Assembly: GCA_019359435.1 (NCBI GenBank)
Contig: JAHHHI010000065.1
Location: 1 to 64,000, forward strand
DNA: 64,000 nt
Reading direction: 5' to 3'
DNA from: Kaiparowitsia implicata GSE-PSE-MK54-09C
GTDB lineage: Bacteria > Cyanobacteriota > Cyanobacteriia > Elainellales > Elainellaceae
Under the pieces are notes generated by a model. The model was given only the letters and a program-made list of their open reading frames with translations, was not told where the DNA came from and did not search any database. Positions 1 through 7,943 of the stretch are shown here, one piece after another. Positions within the stretch are counted from its first letter, which is position 1. Each line of letters begins with the position of its first letter. The position numbers were made by a program, and so were the translations under genes.

Positions 1-57
1 GCCGTTCTTGGAAATATCATGAGACCCACAGGTCGGACAGGTCATCTCAATCGTCAT
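1..57 (-). CDS. IS1-type transposase InsA-like, N-terminal fragment (cut by window edge)
   Basis: Nineteen codons read leftward from an ATG at 57 to the window edge, giving MTIEMTCPTCGSHDISKNG. The CPxCGS....KNG pattern is the zinc-finger start of IS1-family InsA proteins, which bind the IS ends. The rest lies outside the window, so it is unknown whether the copy is intact. Seen: the motif. Known: the IS1 InsA N-terminus. Inferred: an IS1 copy begins here. Confidence 0.6.
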   Translation of the reverse strand, partial: MTIEMTCPTCGSHDISKNG

Positions 58-73
58 GGGCTCGACTCTCTTG

Positions 74-253
74 TCATCTCGATGGCTTAGTCTGATTTTC
101 CTCTGTCCCGTACACTAATGCACTACCCAGAGTTCTAACGAAACTACTCCCACTTTCCCCATAGGCACTATCGGCGAGAGCTAACTCAAACTGAAACCCC
201 AATTGACAGAGTTGTTGAACCATCGCGGCGGCGATAGCGGGTTTGGTGCAGCG
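74..253 (-). pseudogene. IS701-like DDE transposase fragment
   Basis: The minus strand encodes KPAIAAAMVQQLCQLGF followed by QFELALADSAYGESGSSF and about 25 more residues to a TGA at 74-76. The 'fELvLADSlYGES..F' pattern is typical of the catalytic core of IS701/IS4-type DDE transposases, where this Asp is one of the three catalytic acids. An in-frame TGA lies upstream near 257, and no N-terminal or C-terminal parts are present, so this is a remnant. It abuts the IS1 fragment. Confidence 0.5.
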
Positions 254-375
254 TCAGATGATCCGTGAGGCTGATGAATATTATCCTATAGATCCATCGA
301 GGTCTGGACAGTTTGGGCAAACGCTAGTTATCGAAAGAAGAACACCTCTTATGCCATTACGAAATTCAGTGCCAG

Positions 376-516
376 ATGGATTCTGCTGAATTTTTCACCA
401 AGTACAGTCAGAGCTCAACCACCAACGACAAGAACTTTGTTGAGTGGGCGGGCAACTACCAGTACTATTTTGCCCTGCATCAAGAGATCGAAGACAGGCT
501 GCAAAATGTTGCATAG
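376..516 (+). pseudogene. short antitoxin-like ORF, probable remnant
   Basis: A 46-residue ORF starts MDSAEFFTKYSQSS and contains DKNFVEWAGNYQYYFALHQEIEDRL. The reading frame is open a little further upstream (HLLCHYEIQCQ) to a TAG. The S-aeF..rY ... DFvEWa..Y..y..L...i..RL pattern resembles small antitoxins of type II toxin-antitoxin pairs, but no toxin gene and no ribosome site are visible. It ends 8 bp before the MITE at 524. Likely a decayed fragment; the family assignment is an inference. Confidence 0.3.
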
Positions 517-523
517 TGCTCTG

Positions 524-654
524 CTAGGGCGTGCCATCAATTCCAACTAAACGCCTTATGCTATGAGCGTTGCCACGCCCGACCCAAAAACCAGGCTAGG
601 GGCTGTGACTGTTGATTTCTGGGATATCAGAGGCTAATTGATGACAGCCCCTAG
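524..654 (+). mobile_element. MITE family A, copy 1 (IS5-like, CTAG flanks)
   Basis: A 131-bp element bounded by CTAG at 524-527 and 651-654. Inside the CTAGs the ends are imperfect inverted repeats, GGCGTGCCATCAATT on the left and GGGCTGTCATCAATT (reverse complement) on the right. There is no coding capacity. Six other copies occur in the window (11725, 25177, 29466, 36725, 36852, 45731). Four-base YTAR/CTAG target duplications and short terminal repeats fit an IS5-family parent. The right CTAG ends only 45 bp before the ATG at 700, so it may affect that gene's leader. Confidence 0.75.
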
Positions 655-684
655 CCTATTTTGAAGGCATTGACCTCCAGCATT

Positions 685-690
685 GAGGAA
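685..690 (+). promoter_or_regulatory. ribosome binding site deciding the ABC exporter start
   Basis: GAGGAA lies nine bases before the ATG at 700. The upstream in-frame TTG at 661 has no such site and sits seven bases beyond the MITE end. This favours initiation at 700. Confidence 0.55.
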
Positions 691-699
691 CAGCTTCCG

Positions 700-2472
700 A
701 TGACCCTTGCTACAGCCGCTCAGCCACCAGCAGATCCCAAGCCAAAGCTTTCAACGGTGAGGCGGTTTTTGCAGTACTTTGCCCCCTATCGGCAAGATCT
801 GCCGATCGCACTGCTGCTGGTAGCCATTGGGGCCACCACTCAGGCGATCGGGCCCCTGCTGATTGGCTGGTCGATCGACAACCTGATTTTGGCGGGCAAC
901 CTGCCGGGGTTGATGTGGATGCTGGTGGCCCTGACGGCAATCTATTTCGTCGGGGTGTGGGCGATTCGGGGGCAGATTTGGCGCATGGGGGGCATTGTGC
1001 AGCGGCTGCTAGGGCAGCTACGGCAGGATATTTTTGACAAGGTGCAGAGCCTCCCCGTCAGCTTCTTCGACCGCAGCGAGGCGGGTGATTTGATGAGCCG
1101 CCTGCTCAACGATGTGAACACGGTGAATCAGGCTTTTGGGCTAACTATTCCCCAGGTGCTGGGCCAAACTTTTAGCTTGGTAGGCATCATTATCGCCATG
1201 CTTTCCATCAATCTACAGCTGGGGCTGCTGAGCAATCTGGTGGTGCCGCTGATGATTTTTACCACGGGATTTTTCTCCCGCTGGGCGAGAAGCCGATTTC
1301 GGCTGACGCGGCAGACTATTGGCGACCTGTCGGCCAAGCTGGAAGAAGACATTGGCAGCGTGCGCGAGGCCCAGGCCTTTAACCGCACCCAGCTCAACAT
1401 TGAAGAGTTTGACAGCCTCAACGCGGCGAATCGCAAGGCTAATGTGCAAGCGGTGGCGGTGACGGCGGCGTTTTTGCCCTCCATCGATTTTCTCAATACC
1501 CTGGCGACGGCGGGGGTGATGGCCTACGGGGGGTATCTGGCGGTGACGGGGGTGATGACGGTGGGCACTGTGACAGCCTTTGTCCTTTACGTGCAGCAGT
1601 TCTTTCGTCCTATCCAAATTCTCAGCCAGTTTTACACCCAAGCGCAGTCGGCACTGGCGGGGCTAGACCGGATCTTTCTGCTGCTGGATGAGCCTGCTAC
1701 GCTGCAAGATGCGCTCAACGCTACCGAGATGCCGCCGATTCGCGGCGAGGTGCGGTTTGACTCGGTAGGGTTTGGCTATACGGCGAAACAGCGGGTGCTA
1801 AAGGATGTCAATCTCTGCGCCCAGCCGGGGCAGATGGTGGCTCTGGTGGGGCCAACGGGAGCCGGTAAGAGTACGATCATCAACTTGATTATGCGGTTCT
1901 ACGATGTGTCGGAGGGGGCGGTCAAGATCGACGGGGTAGATGTGCGGAGTGTGACCCAGGCCAGCCTGCGCCGCCAGATCGGCATTGTGCTCCAAGATAA
2001 TCTGCTGTTTAGCGGTACTGTGGCCGAAAATATTGCCTTTGGTGCCCATCATGCCAGCCAAGCCGACATTGAGGCGGCGGCCCAGGCGGCGAATGTGCAT
2101 GAATTTATTACCTCGCTGCCCCAGGGCTATAGCACCCGGTTAGGGGAGCGGGGCACTCCCCTGAGCCAGGGCCAGCGGCAGCTGGTGAGCATTGCCCGCG
2201 CGGTGCTGATTGACCCCAAAATTTTGCTGCTGGATGAGGCCACAAGCAGCATTGATACCCGAACGGAGGAGCTGGTGCAGGATGCGATCGCCACCCTACT
2301 GCATAACCGCACCAGTTTTGTGATCGCCCACCGACTCAGCACCGTCACCCAGGCCGACCAGGTGCTGGTGATTCAGCAGGGCGACATTGTTGAGCAAGGC
2401 ACCCACGCTGAACTGATGGCCCGCGAGGGCATCTATGCCAACCTCTACAGCCTACAGTTGGGGACCGATTAG
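700..2472 (+). CDS. ABC exporter, fused permease-ATPase (MsbA/LmrA type)
   Basis: A 590-residue half-transporter that should dimerise in the inner membrane and export a lipid or hydrophobic compound; the substrate cannot be read from sequence. An ABC exporter membrane domain with six helices spans roughly residues 30-310. The ATPase domain has Walker A GPTGAGKST (about 384-392), signature LSQGQRQL (about 488), Walker B ILLLDEATS (about 508) and the switch His in AHRLST (about 543), so it looks active. The start at 700 is chosen for the GAGGAA site; a TTG at 661 would add 13 residues. Downstream genes are on the other strand, so it is probably transcribed alone. Confidence 0.9.
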   Translation: MTLATAAQPPADPKPKLSTVRRFLQYFAPYRQDLPIALLLVAIGATTQAIGPLLIGWSIDNLILAGNLPGLMWMLVALTAIYFVGVWAIRGQIWRMGGIVQRLLGQLRQDIFDKVQSLPVSFFDRSEAGDLMSRLLNDVNTVNQAFGLTIPQVLGQTFSLVGIIIAMLSINLQLGLLSNLVVPLMIFTTGFFSRWARSRFRLTRQTIGDLSAKLEEDIGSVREAQAFNRTQLNIEEFDSLNAANRKANVQAVAVTAAFLPSIDFLNTLATAGVMAYGGYLAVTGVMTVGTVTAFVLYVQQFFRPIQILSQFYTQAQSALAGLDRIFLLLDEPATLQDALNATEMPPIRGEVRFDSVGFGYTAKQRVLKDVNLCAQPGQMVALVGPTGAGKSTIINLIMRFYDVSEGAVKIDGVDVRSVTQASLRRQIGIVLQDNLLFSGTVAENIAFGAHHASQADIEAAAQAANVHEFITSLPQGYSTRLGERGTPLSQGQRQLVSIARAVLIDPKILLLDEATSSIDTRTEELVQDAIATLLHNRTSFVIAHRLSTVTQADQVLVIQQGDIVEQGTHAELMAREGIYANLYSLQLGTD

Positions 2473-2494
2473 GTTCAGCCAGCTGCAATCAGGT

Positions 2495-3292
2495 TCATTG
2501 CTTCACGAGATAGTCGAGCCGCAGTTGGTGGTCGGGGCTGAGCAGACGGCGGTAGGCTAGCAGCACTACGCCAAAGATGCCTAGGGCGGCCCCGGCGGCA
2601 ATCATCAACACGATCACAATCTGGTAGCGCACGGCGTCGATGGGGTTGGCCCCGGCCAAAATTTGCCCGGTCATCATGCCCGGCAGGCTGACTAGACCCA
2701 TCACCATCATCGAGTTGATCGTGGGTATCATGCCAACGCGAATGGCCTCGCGCACGGTTTGATGAGCGGCTTCCCAGCGGGTGGCCCCTAGGGCCAGCAG
2801 CGTCTCGACCTGATCGCGCTGGGCGACTAGCCCCTCCATAAAGCGGTCTAGCCCCAGGGAAATGCCGTTGAGGGTGTTGCCTAGCACCATGCCTAACAGC
2901 GGAATTAAGTACTGCGGGTCGTACCAGGGCTGTACCCGAATGATGCCGACCGTGGCAAAGCCCGTCACCAGAGCCGAGGCGGTCAGCACCGACAGCAGGC
3001 TATGCCAGTAGATGCCCGCAAAGCGGCGCCGGGTGCGGTTGACGGCAGAGACGCCGGCGATCGCCGTCATCACCAGGGCAATGGCGACCACCACCAGAGC
3101 ATTGTCTTGAGTAAACAGCCACTCCAGCACAAAGCCAATCAGCAACAGTTGCAAAACCATACGCAGGGCGGCGATCAACAGCGACTGGGCTAGGCCCAGC
3201 CGCAGGGCCACTGACAGAGCTAGATTCACAACAATCAGCAGCGCCGAGAGGGCCAGCTGCCCGTAGCTAATGGCGATGTAGTTGCTTTCCAT
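2495..3292 (-). CDS. fetB: iron export ABC transporter permease FetB (UPF0014/YbbM)
   Basis: A 265-residue multi-spanning inner-membrane protein of the UPF0014 family, the usual length. The conserved block GMMTGQILAGANPIDAVRYQ (residues about 200-220) and LGLDRFMEGL, followed by ETLLALGATRWEAA, are characteristic. In E. coli FetAB is implicated in iron export and peroxide resistance; that role is transferred by family. The start codon overlaps the stop of fetA by one base (TAATG), which indicates translational coupling in a fetA-fetB operon. About seven hydrophobic segments are visible. Confidence 0.85.
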   Translation of the reverse strand: MESNYIAISYGQLALSALLIVVNLALSVALRLGLAQSLLIAALRMVLQLLLIGFVLEWLFTQDNALVVVAIALVMTAIAGVSAVNRTRRRFAGIYWHSLLSVLTASALVTGFATVGIIRVQPWYDPQYLIPLLGMVLGNTLNGISLGLDRFMEGLVAQRDQVETLLALGATRWEAAHQTVREAIRVGMIPTINSMMVMGLVSLPGMMTGQILAGANPIDAVRYQIVIVLMIAAGAALGIFGVVLLAYRRLLSPDHQLRLDYLVKQ

Positions 3293-3948
3293 TAGATGAA
3301 GTCCCCTAGGTTGAGCTGCCAGTGGGTGACGCGGCGGACTTGCTCGGCGTCGTGGCTGGTGAGCATGCAGGCGCGGTTAGACTGCTGGAGCCAGTGGTGC
3401 AGCAGGGCCTCAACCTGGGCCGTCGTAGCCGCATCGAGGGACGCAGTCGGTTCGTCGAGCAGCAGCACCTGGGGGTGGAGTTGCAAAGCCCGCAATAGAG
3501 CCAAGATTTGGGCCTCGCCGCCGGAGAGCCGAGCGCCCTGTAGATGCAGAAATTCTGGGCTGCGCCCGAGCTGCTCTAGCCAGGTGTGAATCACGGCTGG
3601 ATCAAAGCGGCGCTGGCTGTGAATGCCCAGCGCAAAAGCCCGTTTGAGGTTGTCTTCTACGGTGCCCTCAAAGGCCGTTGCCCGCTGGGGCACATACATG
3701 ACTCGGCAGCGATAGGCGGGTAGCCCCCACGCAGCGGGAGGCTTGCCCTCAAACCGTATTTTCCCCTGCTGAATCGGGTCGAGCATTACCAGGTTTCGCA
3801 TCAAAAGGGTTTTGCCCGCGCCAGAGGGAGCCACCAAGCCTAGGCAGTCACCCGCGTTTAGCTCAAGGCTTACTCCCCGCCACAACCATCTCTCAGCCAG
3901 TTGGCGACCTAAATTTTCTACAGACAGCAGGCATTGATTGGGCTCCAT
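3292..3948 (-). CDS. fetA: iron export ABC transporter ATP-binding protein FetA (YbbL)
   Basis: A cytoplasmic ATPase of 218 residues that should energise the FetB permease encoded immediately downstream. Walker A is APSGAGKT (40-47), the signature is LSGGEAQ and Walker B VLLLDEPTASLD, followed by SHD, so all nucleotide-binding elements are intact. ATG at 3948 is preferred; a TTG at 3960 would add four residues but has no properly spaced ribosome site, and a GAGG stands 13 bases before the ATG. The stop overlaps the fetB start by one base. Confidence 0.85.
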   Translation of the reverse strand: MEPNQCLLSVENLGRQLAERWLWRGVSLELNAGDCLGLVAPSGAGKTLLMRNLVMLDPIQQGKIRFEGKPPAAWGLPAYRCRVMYVPQRATAFEGTVEDNLKRAFALGIHSQRRFDPAVIHTWLEQLGRSPEFLHLQGARLSGGEAQILALLRALQLHPQVLLLDEPTASLDAATTAQVEALLHHWLQQSNRACMLTSHDAEQVRRVTHWQLNLGDFI

Positions 3949-4177
3949 TGTTGCTTGCAAACCTCTGCACTGGAGTCTTACGCGACTCGGGCCTCTCTAC
4001 AATACACAGCTAGGGATAGCTAGGGGAAAACCTGCAGTGGTTTCATGGGGTAGGGGCGATCGCAGGATCTGCGGAGCGTTAAAAGCGCTAGCGAGAGGTT
4101 AAGCGTTGGTCTTCTGAGCGGCTCAATCTATTGCAATCCATGGGCACTATCTTACCCAAGCGAGTCTGAACTCAAGA

Positions 4178-4213
4178 GCCGCTAAATCCACCAAAACTGT
4201 TGGATTTAGCGGC
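4178..4213 (-). terminator. hairpin downstream of trnW
   Basis: A perfect 13-bp stem (GCCGCTAAATCCA at 4178-4190 with its complement at 4201-4213) and 10-base loop lie just past the 3' end of tRNA-Trp on the minus strand. The T run (TTTT at 4214-4217) is on the plus side, so the minus-strand U tract is weak. It is probably the trnW terminator, possibly bidirectional. Confidence 0.55.
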
Positions 4214-4240
4214 TTTTAACTTAGCAGCTTTTGAGTGTGA

Positions 4241-4313
4241 CGCGCCCTGGAGGACTCGAACCCCCGACATCAGGTTTTGGAGACCTGCGTTCTACCAACT
4301 GAACTAAGAGCGC
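4241..4313 (-). tRNA. trnW: tRNA-Trp (CCA)
   Basis: A complete 73-base cloverleaf. The acceptor stem GCGCTCT pairs with AGGGCGC. The D arm is TTAGTTCAGTTGGTAGAAC, the anticodon stem-loop is CAGGT-CTCCAAA-ACCTG with anticodon CCA, and the T arm is GGGGGTTCGAGTCCTCC. The 3' CCA is not encoded. It lies downstream of rplS on the same strand, an arrangement common in cyanobacteria, although secE does not follow here. Confidence 0.95.
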
Positions 4314-4385
4314 TTGATGAAGTGGTCATAGACGGGCGATCGCCCAATACCATTCCTTAAAAGTGTAACAGGGTAAGGCAACGAA

Positions 4386-4433
4386 TCAAAAGCGGTGCTG
4401 AAATGTAATTTCACAGAACTCATTCAGCACCGC
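4386..4433 (-). terminator. rho-independent terminator of rplS
   Basis: On the minus strand GCGGTGCTGAA (4433-4423) pairs perfectly with TTCAGCACCGC (4402-4392). The stem is followed by TTTTGATT. It starts 39 bases beyond the rplS stop codon. Confidence 0.75.
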
Positions 4434-4471
4434 CGACCATGAACGCGGAAGAATAGGTTGACTTACTTAAC

Positions 4472-4837
4472 TTACTTAAGGGGACGATCGAAACGCTGCT
4501 TCACACGGGTTGCCTTACCAATGCGATCGCGCAGGTAATACAGCTTGGCGCGACGCACCTTGCCTCGGCGCAGTACTGTGATGCTGTCAACCCGGGGGGA
4601 GTGGAGTAAGAACACCCGTTCCACACCTACGCCCTGAAAAATGCGGCGCACAGTGATTGTTTCGTTAATGCCGCCGTTGCGCATGGCAATAATGGTGCCT
4701 TCATAAGGCTGCACCCGCTCCTTGCCGCCTTCTCGAATTCGCACACCTACTTTAATCGTGTCGCCTACGTAAAGCGTTGGCAAATCACTCTTAATATGAT
4801 CCGCTTCAACAGAGCGGATAATTTCTTGAACGTTCAT
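4472..4837 (-). CDS. rplS: 50S ribosomal protein L19
   Basis: A 121-residue protein of normal length for bL19, located at the 30S-50S interface of the ribosome. Diagnostic stretches are [45 protein letters not shown] and [45 protein letters not shown]. The start is the ATG at 4837. It has its own terminator before trnW. Confidence 0.97.
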   Translation of the reverse strand: MNVQEIIRSVEADHIKSDLPTLYVGDTIKVGVRIREGGKERVQPYEGTIIAMRNGGINETITVRRIFQGVGVERVFLLHSPRVDSITVLRRGKVRRAKLYYLRDRIGKATRVKQRFDRPLK

Positions 4838-4899
4838 GGTTATTCATCAAAACTCACAATCATCTATCATAGCGGGTGTCGTTGTAATTGGTCTAGAGG

Positions 4900-5799
4900 G
4901 TGACAGAGGTTTTCTATCCAGACAGGGGCGATCGCCCCCCGGCAACGCTCACGGAGCCCACCTCCCTAGCATTGCTCAATGCGATGCAGCAGCGGGCGAT
5001 CGCCCTATCATCACCCGTCGTTCCGGGAGCCATAGAGGTTAGCACCAACTATGTGCAGCAAGGGCAGGGCGACCCACCCATCCTGCTGCTGCATGGGTTT
5101 GACAGCTCCGTGCTAGAATTCCGCCGCCTGTTGCCGCTGCTTGCCACTCAGCACGAAACCTGGGCAATAGATTTGCTCGGGTTTGGGTTCACAGAGCGAT
5201 CGCCCCGTCTTGCCATTACCCCAGACACTATCGACGCGCATCTGTATAGCGTTTGGAACACGGTGATTCAGCGGCCAGTGGTGTTGGTGGGAGCTTCTAT
5301 GGGTGGGGCAGCGGCGATCGCCTTTACGCTCGCTCATCCCGATGCAGTGCAGCAGCTGATCCTAATCGGCAGCGCAGGTTATGGCGTGGGGCCTAATCTT
5401 AGCCGTTTATTCATTCAACCCTTGGGGCTATTAGCCACCCGCTTTTTGAGCAATCCCCGCGTGCGTCAGTCTATCTCTGAACGGGCTTATTTCGACCCGC
5501 GCTTAGCCTCCCCAGATGCAGCCGCCTGCACCAACCTACATCTGGCCAACCCGGGCTGGGCACAGGCGTTGATCTCCTTTACCCAGAGCGGCGGCTATCG
5601 CTCCTACAAACACCAGCTTCATCGCATTCAGGTGCCCACAACAATTGTGTGGGGACGGGGCGATCGCATCCTCGGCACGGGCGATGCTCTCCACTTCCAC
5701 CGTGCCATCCCCCAGAGCAAACTGGTGTGGATTGAGAACTGTGGGCATGTGCCCCATCTAGAGCAGCCTGAGAAGACTCAGTGGGGAATTCAGGGGTAG
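4900..5799 (+). CDS. alpha/beta-fold hydrolase
   Basis: A 299-residue hydrolase of the conserved cyanobacterial alpha/beta-hydrolase group; substrate unknown. The oxyanion motif is LLLHGFDSS (62-70). The nucleophile elbow is GASMGG with Ser133, the acid Asp is in WGRGDRILG (about 254), and the catalytic His is in NCGHVPHLEQPE (about 282). No signal peptide is seen, so it is likely cytoplasmic. The GTG start at 4900 directly follows AGAGG and is uncertain; an ATG at 4981 would shorten the protein without touching the fold. Confidence 0.8.
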   Translation: MTEVFYPDRGDRPPATLTEPTSLALLNAMQQRAIALSSPVVPGAIEVSTNYVQQGQGDPPILLLHGFDSSVLEFRRLLPLLATQHETWAIDLLGFGFTERSPRLAITPDTIDAHLYSVWNTVIQRPVVLVGASMGGAAAIAFTLAHPDAVQQLILIGSAGYGVGPNLSRLFIQPLGLLATRFLSNPRVRQSISERAYFDPRLASPDAAACTNLHLANPGWAQALISFTQSGGYRSYKHQLHRIQVPTTIVWGRGDRILGTGDALHFHRAIPQSKLVWIENCGHVPHLEQPEKTQWGIQG

Positions 5800-6031
5800 G
5801 GTCAAGCCATCCCCCACTGAAACTCCGCCCGAGCCCACCGCATCGCCTTCTCGCCGCACCCGATCCGCAGCTTTCAAATTCGCCACGTTACCATCCGTTC
5901 AGCAGCTATCTAAACCGTGCTGCTTGCGTTGCAGGTAGCGCAGTTTAGCTTTGCGCTGCGAGGCTGAAACAACGCGATCAAACTCACGCTACATTAATAC
6001 AATCTCTACACCCCAGCCCCTGCATCCCACC

Positions 6032-7471
6032 ATGATTTCTAACCTGCACCAAATTCTTTCCACTCTTGATTTCCCTGCGGACTGGGTGGGACTGCGGGCG
6101 CTGCGAGAAAGCAGCACCTACCGCGAACTGCGGGATGGGTTGCCCGAAGTGAACCATCGCTCGGTGGATGCCGGGGTGATGGTAGAAGTCATGGTGCAAG
6201 GGCAACTGGGCTATGGTGCGGTGAATTCCTTCGATCCGGCTCGAATTCGAGAAGCGGCCCAGCAAGCCTATGCCCAAGCCAACGCCGCCAGTCAGTGGGC
6301 CATTCACGCCATCACACCCAGCGTGCGACCCAAGGTGGTAGGGCACTATGCATCGCCCTTGGTGAAGCCGCTGAATGCGCTATCGCCAGGGGAAATTAAT
6401 GAGATTTTGGCGCGCATTTGCAAGCTGCTCAAGCAGTCCGATGCCATTGTGCGAACGAGCGCGCTGGCCACAACTCAGGAGATCGACACCTGGTTTGTCA
6501 GCAGCAATGGGTCTGAGGTGCATCAGCAGTTTTCGCTGATCGAGACGTATTATGGGGCGATCGCCCAAGAGGGTGCCCAGGTTCAAAAACGCAGCAACAA
6601 CGGCATGCTCGCCCACTGCTACCAAGGCGGTTGGGAAATGTTTTTAGACGACACGCTGTGGCAGCGGGTCGAGCAAATTGGAGCGCAAACCCTAGCACTG
6701 CTGACTGCTGAAGAATGCCCCACCGAGCGCACCACACTGGTGCTTGCTCCCGACCAGATGATGCTACAAATCCACGAAAGCGTGGGGCATCCGCTAGAGC
6801 TAGATCGAATTTTGGGCGATGAGCGCAACTACGCCGGGGGCAGCTTCGTCACGCTCGCCGACTTTGGCAACCTGTCCTACGGCTCTGAGTTGATGAACAT
6901 CACCTTTAACCCTACGGTAGCAGGCGAGTTTGCCAGCTACGGGTTTGACGACATCGGCAACCCTGCCACCCGAGAATACCTGATCAAAGACGGCGTGCTA
7001 CAGCGAGGTCTGGGTAGTTTAGAAAGCCAAACCCGCACCAACGTGCCTGGGGTTGCCTGTGCCCGCGCGTCGTCGTGGAACCGTCCCCCCATTGACCGCA
7101 TGGCAAATTTGAATTTGGAGCCTGGGACGGAACCTGCCGCTGCCATCATCGGCGATATTGAGCACGGCGTTTATATGGAGGCCAATCGCTCGTGGTCGAT
7201 TGACGATCAGCGCTACAAGTTTCAATTCGGCTGCGAATATGCTCAGCGCATCGAAAACGGAACGCTCACCAAACCCTTGCGCAACCCAAACTATCGCGGC
7301 ACGACACCCGAGTTTTGGCACAGCCTAGTGCGCATTGGCGCGGCAGACACTTGGGAAATGTATGGCACACCCTACTGCGGCAAGGGCGAGCCCAACCAAG
7401 CCATCCGCGTGGGGCACGGCTCGCCCCTATGCGCCTTTGACGGAATTGAAGTGTTTGGGGGTGGAGCTTAG
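6032..7471 (+). CDS. tldD: TldD/PmbA family metalloprotease (TldD)
   Basis: A 479-residue cytoplasmic protease subunit. In E. coli TldD carries the zinc site and pairs with TldE to cleave unfolded or modified peptides (microcin B17 processing, CcdA degradation). The metal motif HExxxH is present as HESVGH (His248, Glu249, His253) followed by PLELDRILGDE, so this is the catalytic partner. The ATG at 6032 matches the family start; an upstream in-frame codon at 5951 would add 27 low-quality residues. The partner tldE lies 2.1 kb downstream, separated by two unrelated genes. Confidence 0.9.
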   Translation: MISNLHQILSTLDFPADWVGLRALRESSTYRELRDGLPEVNHRSVDAGVMVEVMVQGQLGYGAVNSFDPARIREAAQQAYAQANAASQWAIHAITPSVRPKVVGHYASPLVKPLNALSPGEINEILARICKLLKQSDAIVRTSALATTQEIDTWFVSSNGSEVHQQFSLIETYYGAIAQEGAQVQKRSNNGMLAHCYQGGWEMFLDDTLWQRVEQIGAQTLALLTAEECPTERTTLVLAPDQMMLQIHESVGHPLELDRILGDERNYAGGSFVTLADFGNLSYGSELMNITFNPTVAGEFASYGFDDIGNPATREYLIKDGVLQRGLGSLESQTRTNVPGVACARASSWNRPPIDRMANLNLEPGTEPAAAIIGDIEHGVYMEANRSWSIDDQRYKFQFGCEYAQRIENGTLTKPLRNPNYRGTTPEFWHSLVRIGAADTWEMYGTPYCGKGEPNQAIRVGHGSPLCAFDGIEVFGGGA

Positions 7472-7522
7472 TTCAGGTGATATCGGCAATATCCCAGGCC
7501 ATTCAGCAAGGAGACGCTAGCG

Positions 7523-7864
7523 GTGGATACCATCTCTGAACGCAACTGGGGCATGTTCTGCCACTTAAGTTCCCTGGCGGGTTATCTGATTCCCTTTGGG
7601 CATATCATTGCGCCGCTGGTGATCTGGTTAATCAAGCGAGACGAGAGTGCCTTTGTGGATATCAACGGCAAAGAAGCGCTAAATTTTCAGATTTCGATCA
7701 CGATCTACGTGTTGGTATCGCTAGTGCTGACGCTGCTATTGGTAGGTATTGCACTACTGCTTGCAATTGGCATCGCAGATTTAGTATTAATCATCATTGC
7801 CGGTATCAAAGCAAGCAAAGGCGAAGCTTATCGCTACCCGCTGACAATCCGGTTCATTCAATAG
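7523..7864 (+). CDS. DUF4870 (Tic20-like) membrane protein
   Basis: A 113-residue membrane protein beginning DTISERNWGMFCHLSSLAGYLIPFGHIIAPLVIWLIKRD, with the family block FVDINGKEALNFQISI near residues 50-65 and three hydrophobic segments. Function is unknown; the family is distantly related to the Tic20 translocon component. GTG at 7523 is well supported as the start by AAGGAG at 7508-7513, nine bases upstream. It follows tldD by 51 bp and is probably co-transcribed. Confidence 0.8.
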   Translation: MDTISERNWGMFCHLSSLAGYLIPFGHIIAPLVIWLIKRDESAFVDINGKEALNFQISITIYVLVSLVLTLLLVGIALLLAIGIADLVLIIIAGIKASKGEAYRYPLTIRFIQ

Positions 7865-7943
7865 TTGGCCTTTTATTGCTTGAGTGAGACTATAAGGCGT
7901 GTCAAACCTAATTAATATATTTGAAGCTGATGGCACTGACAAA

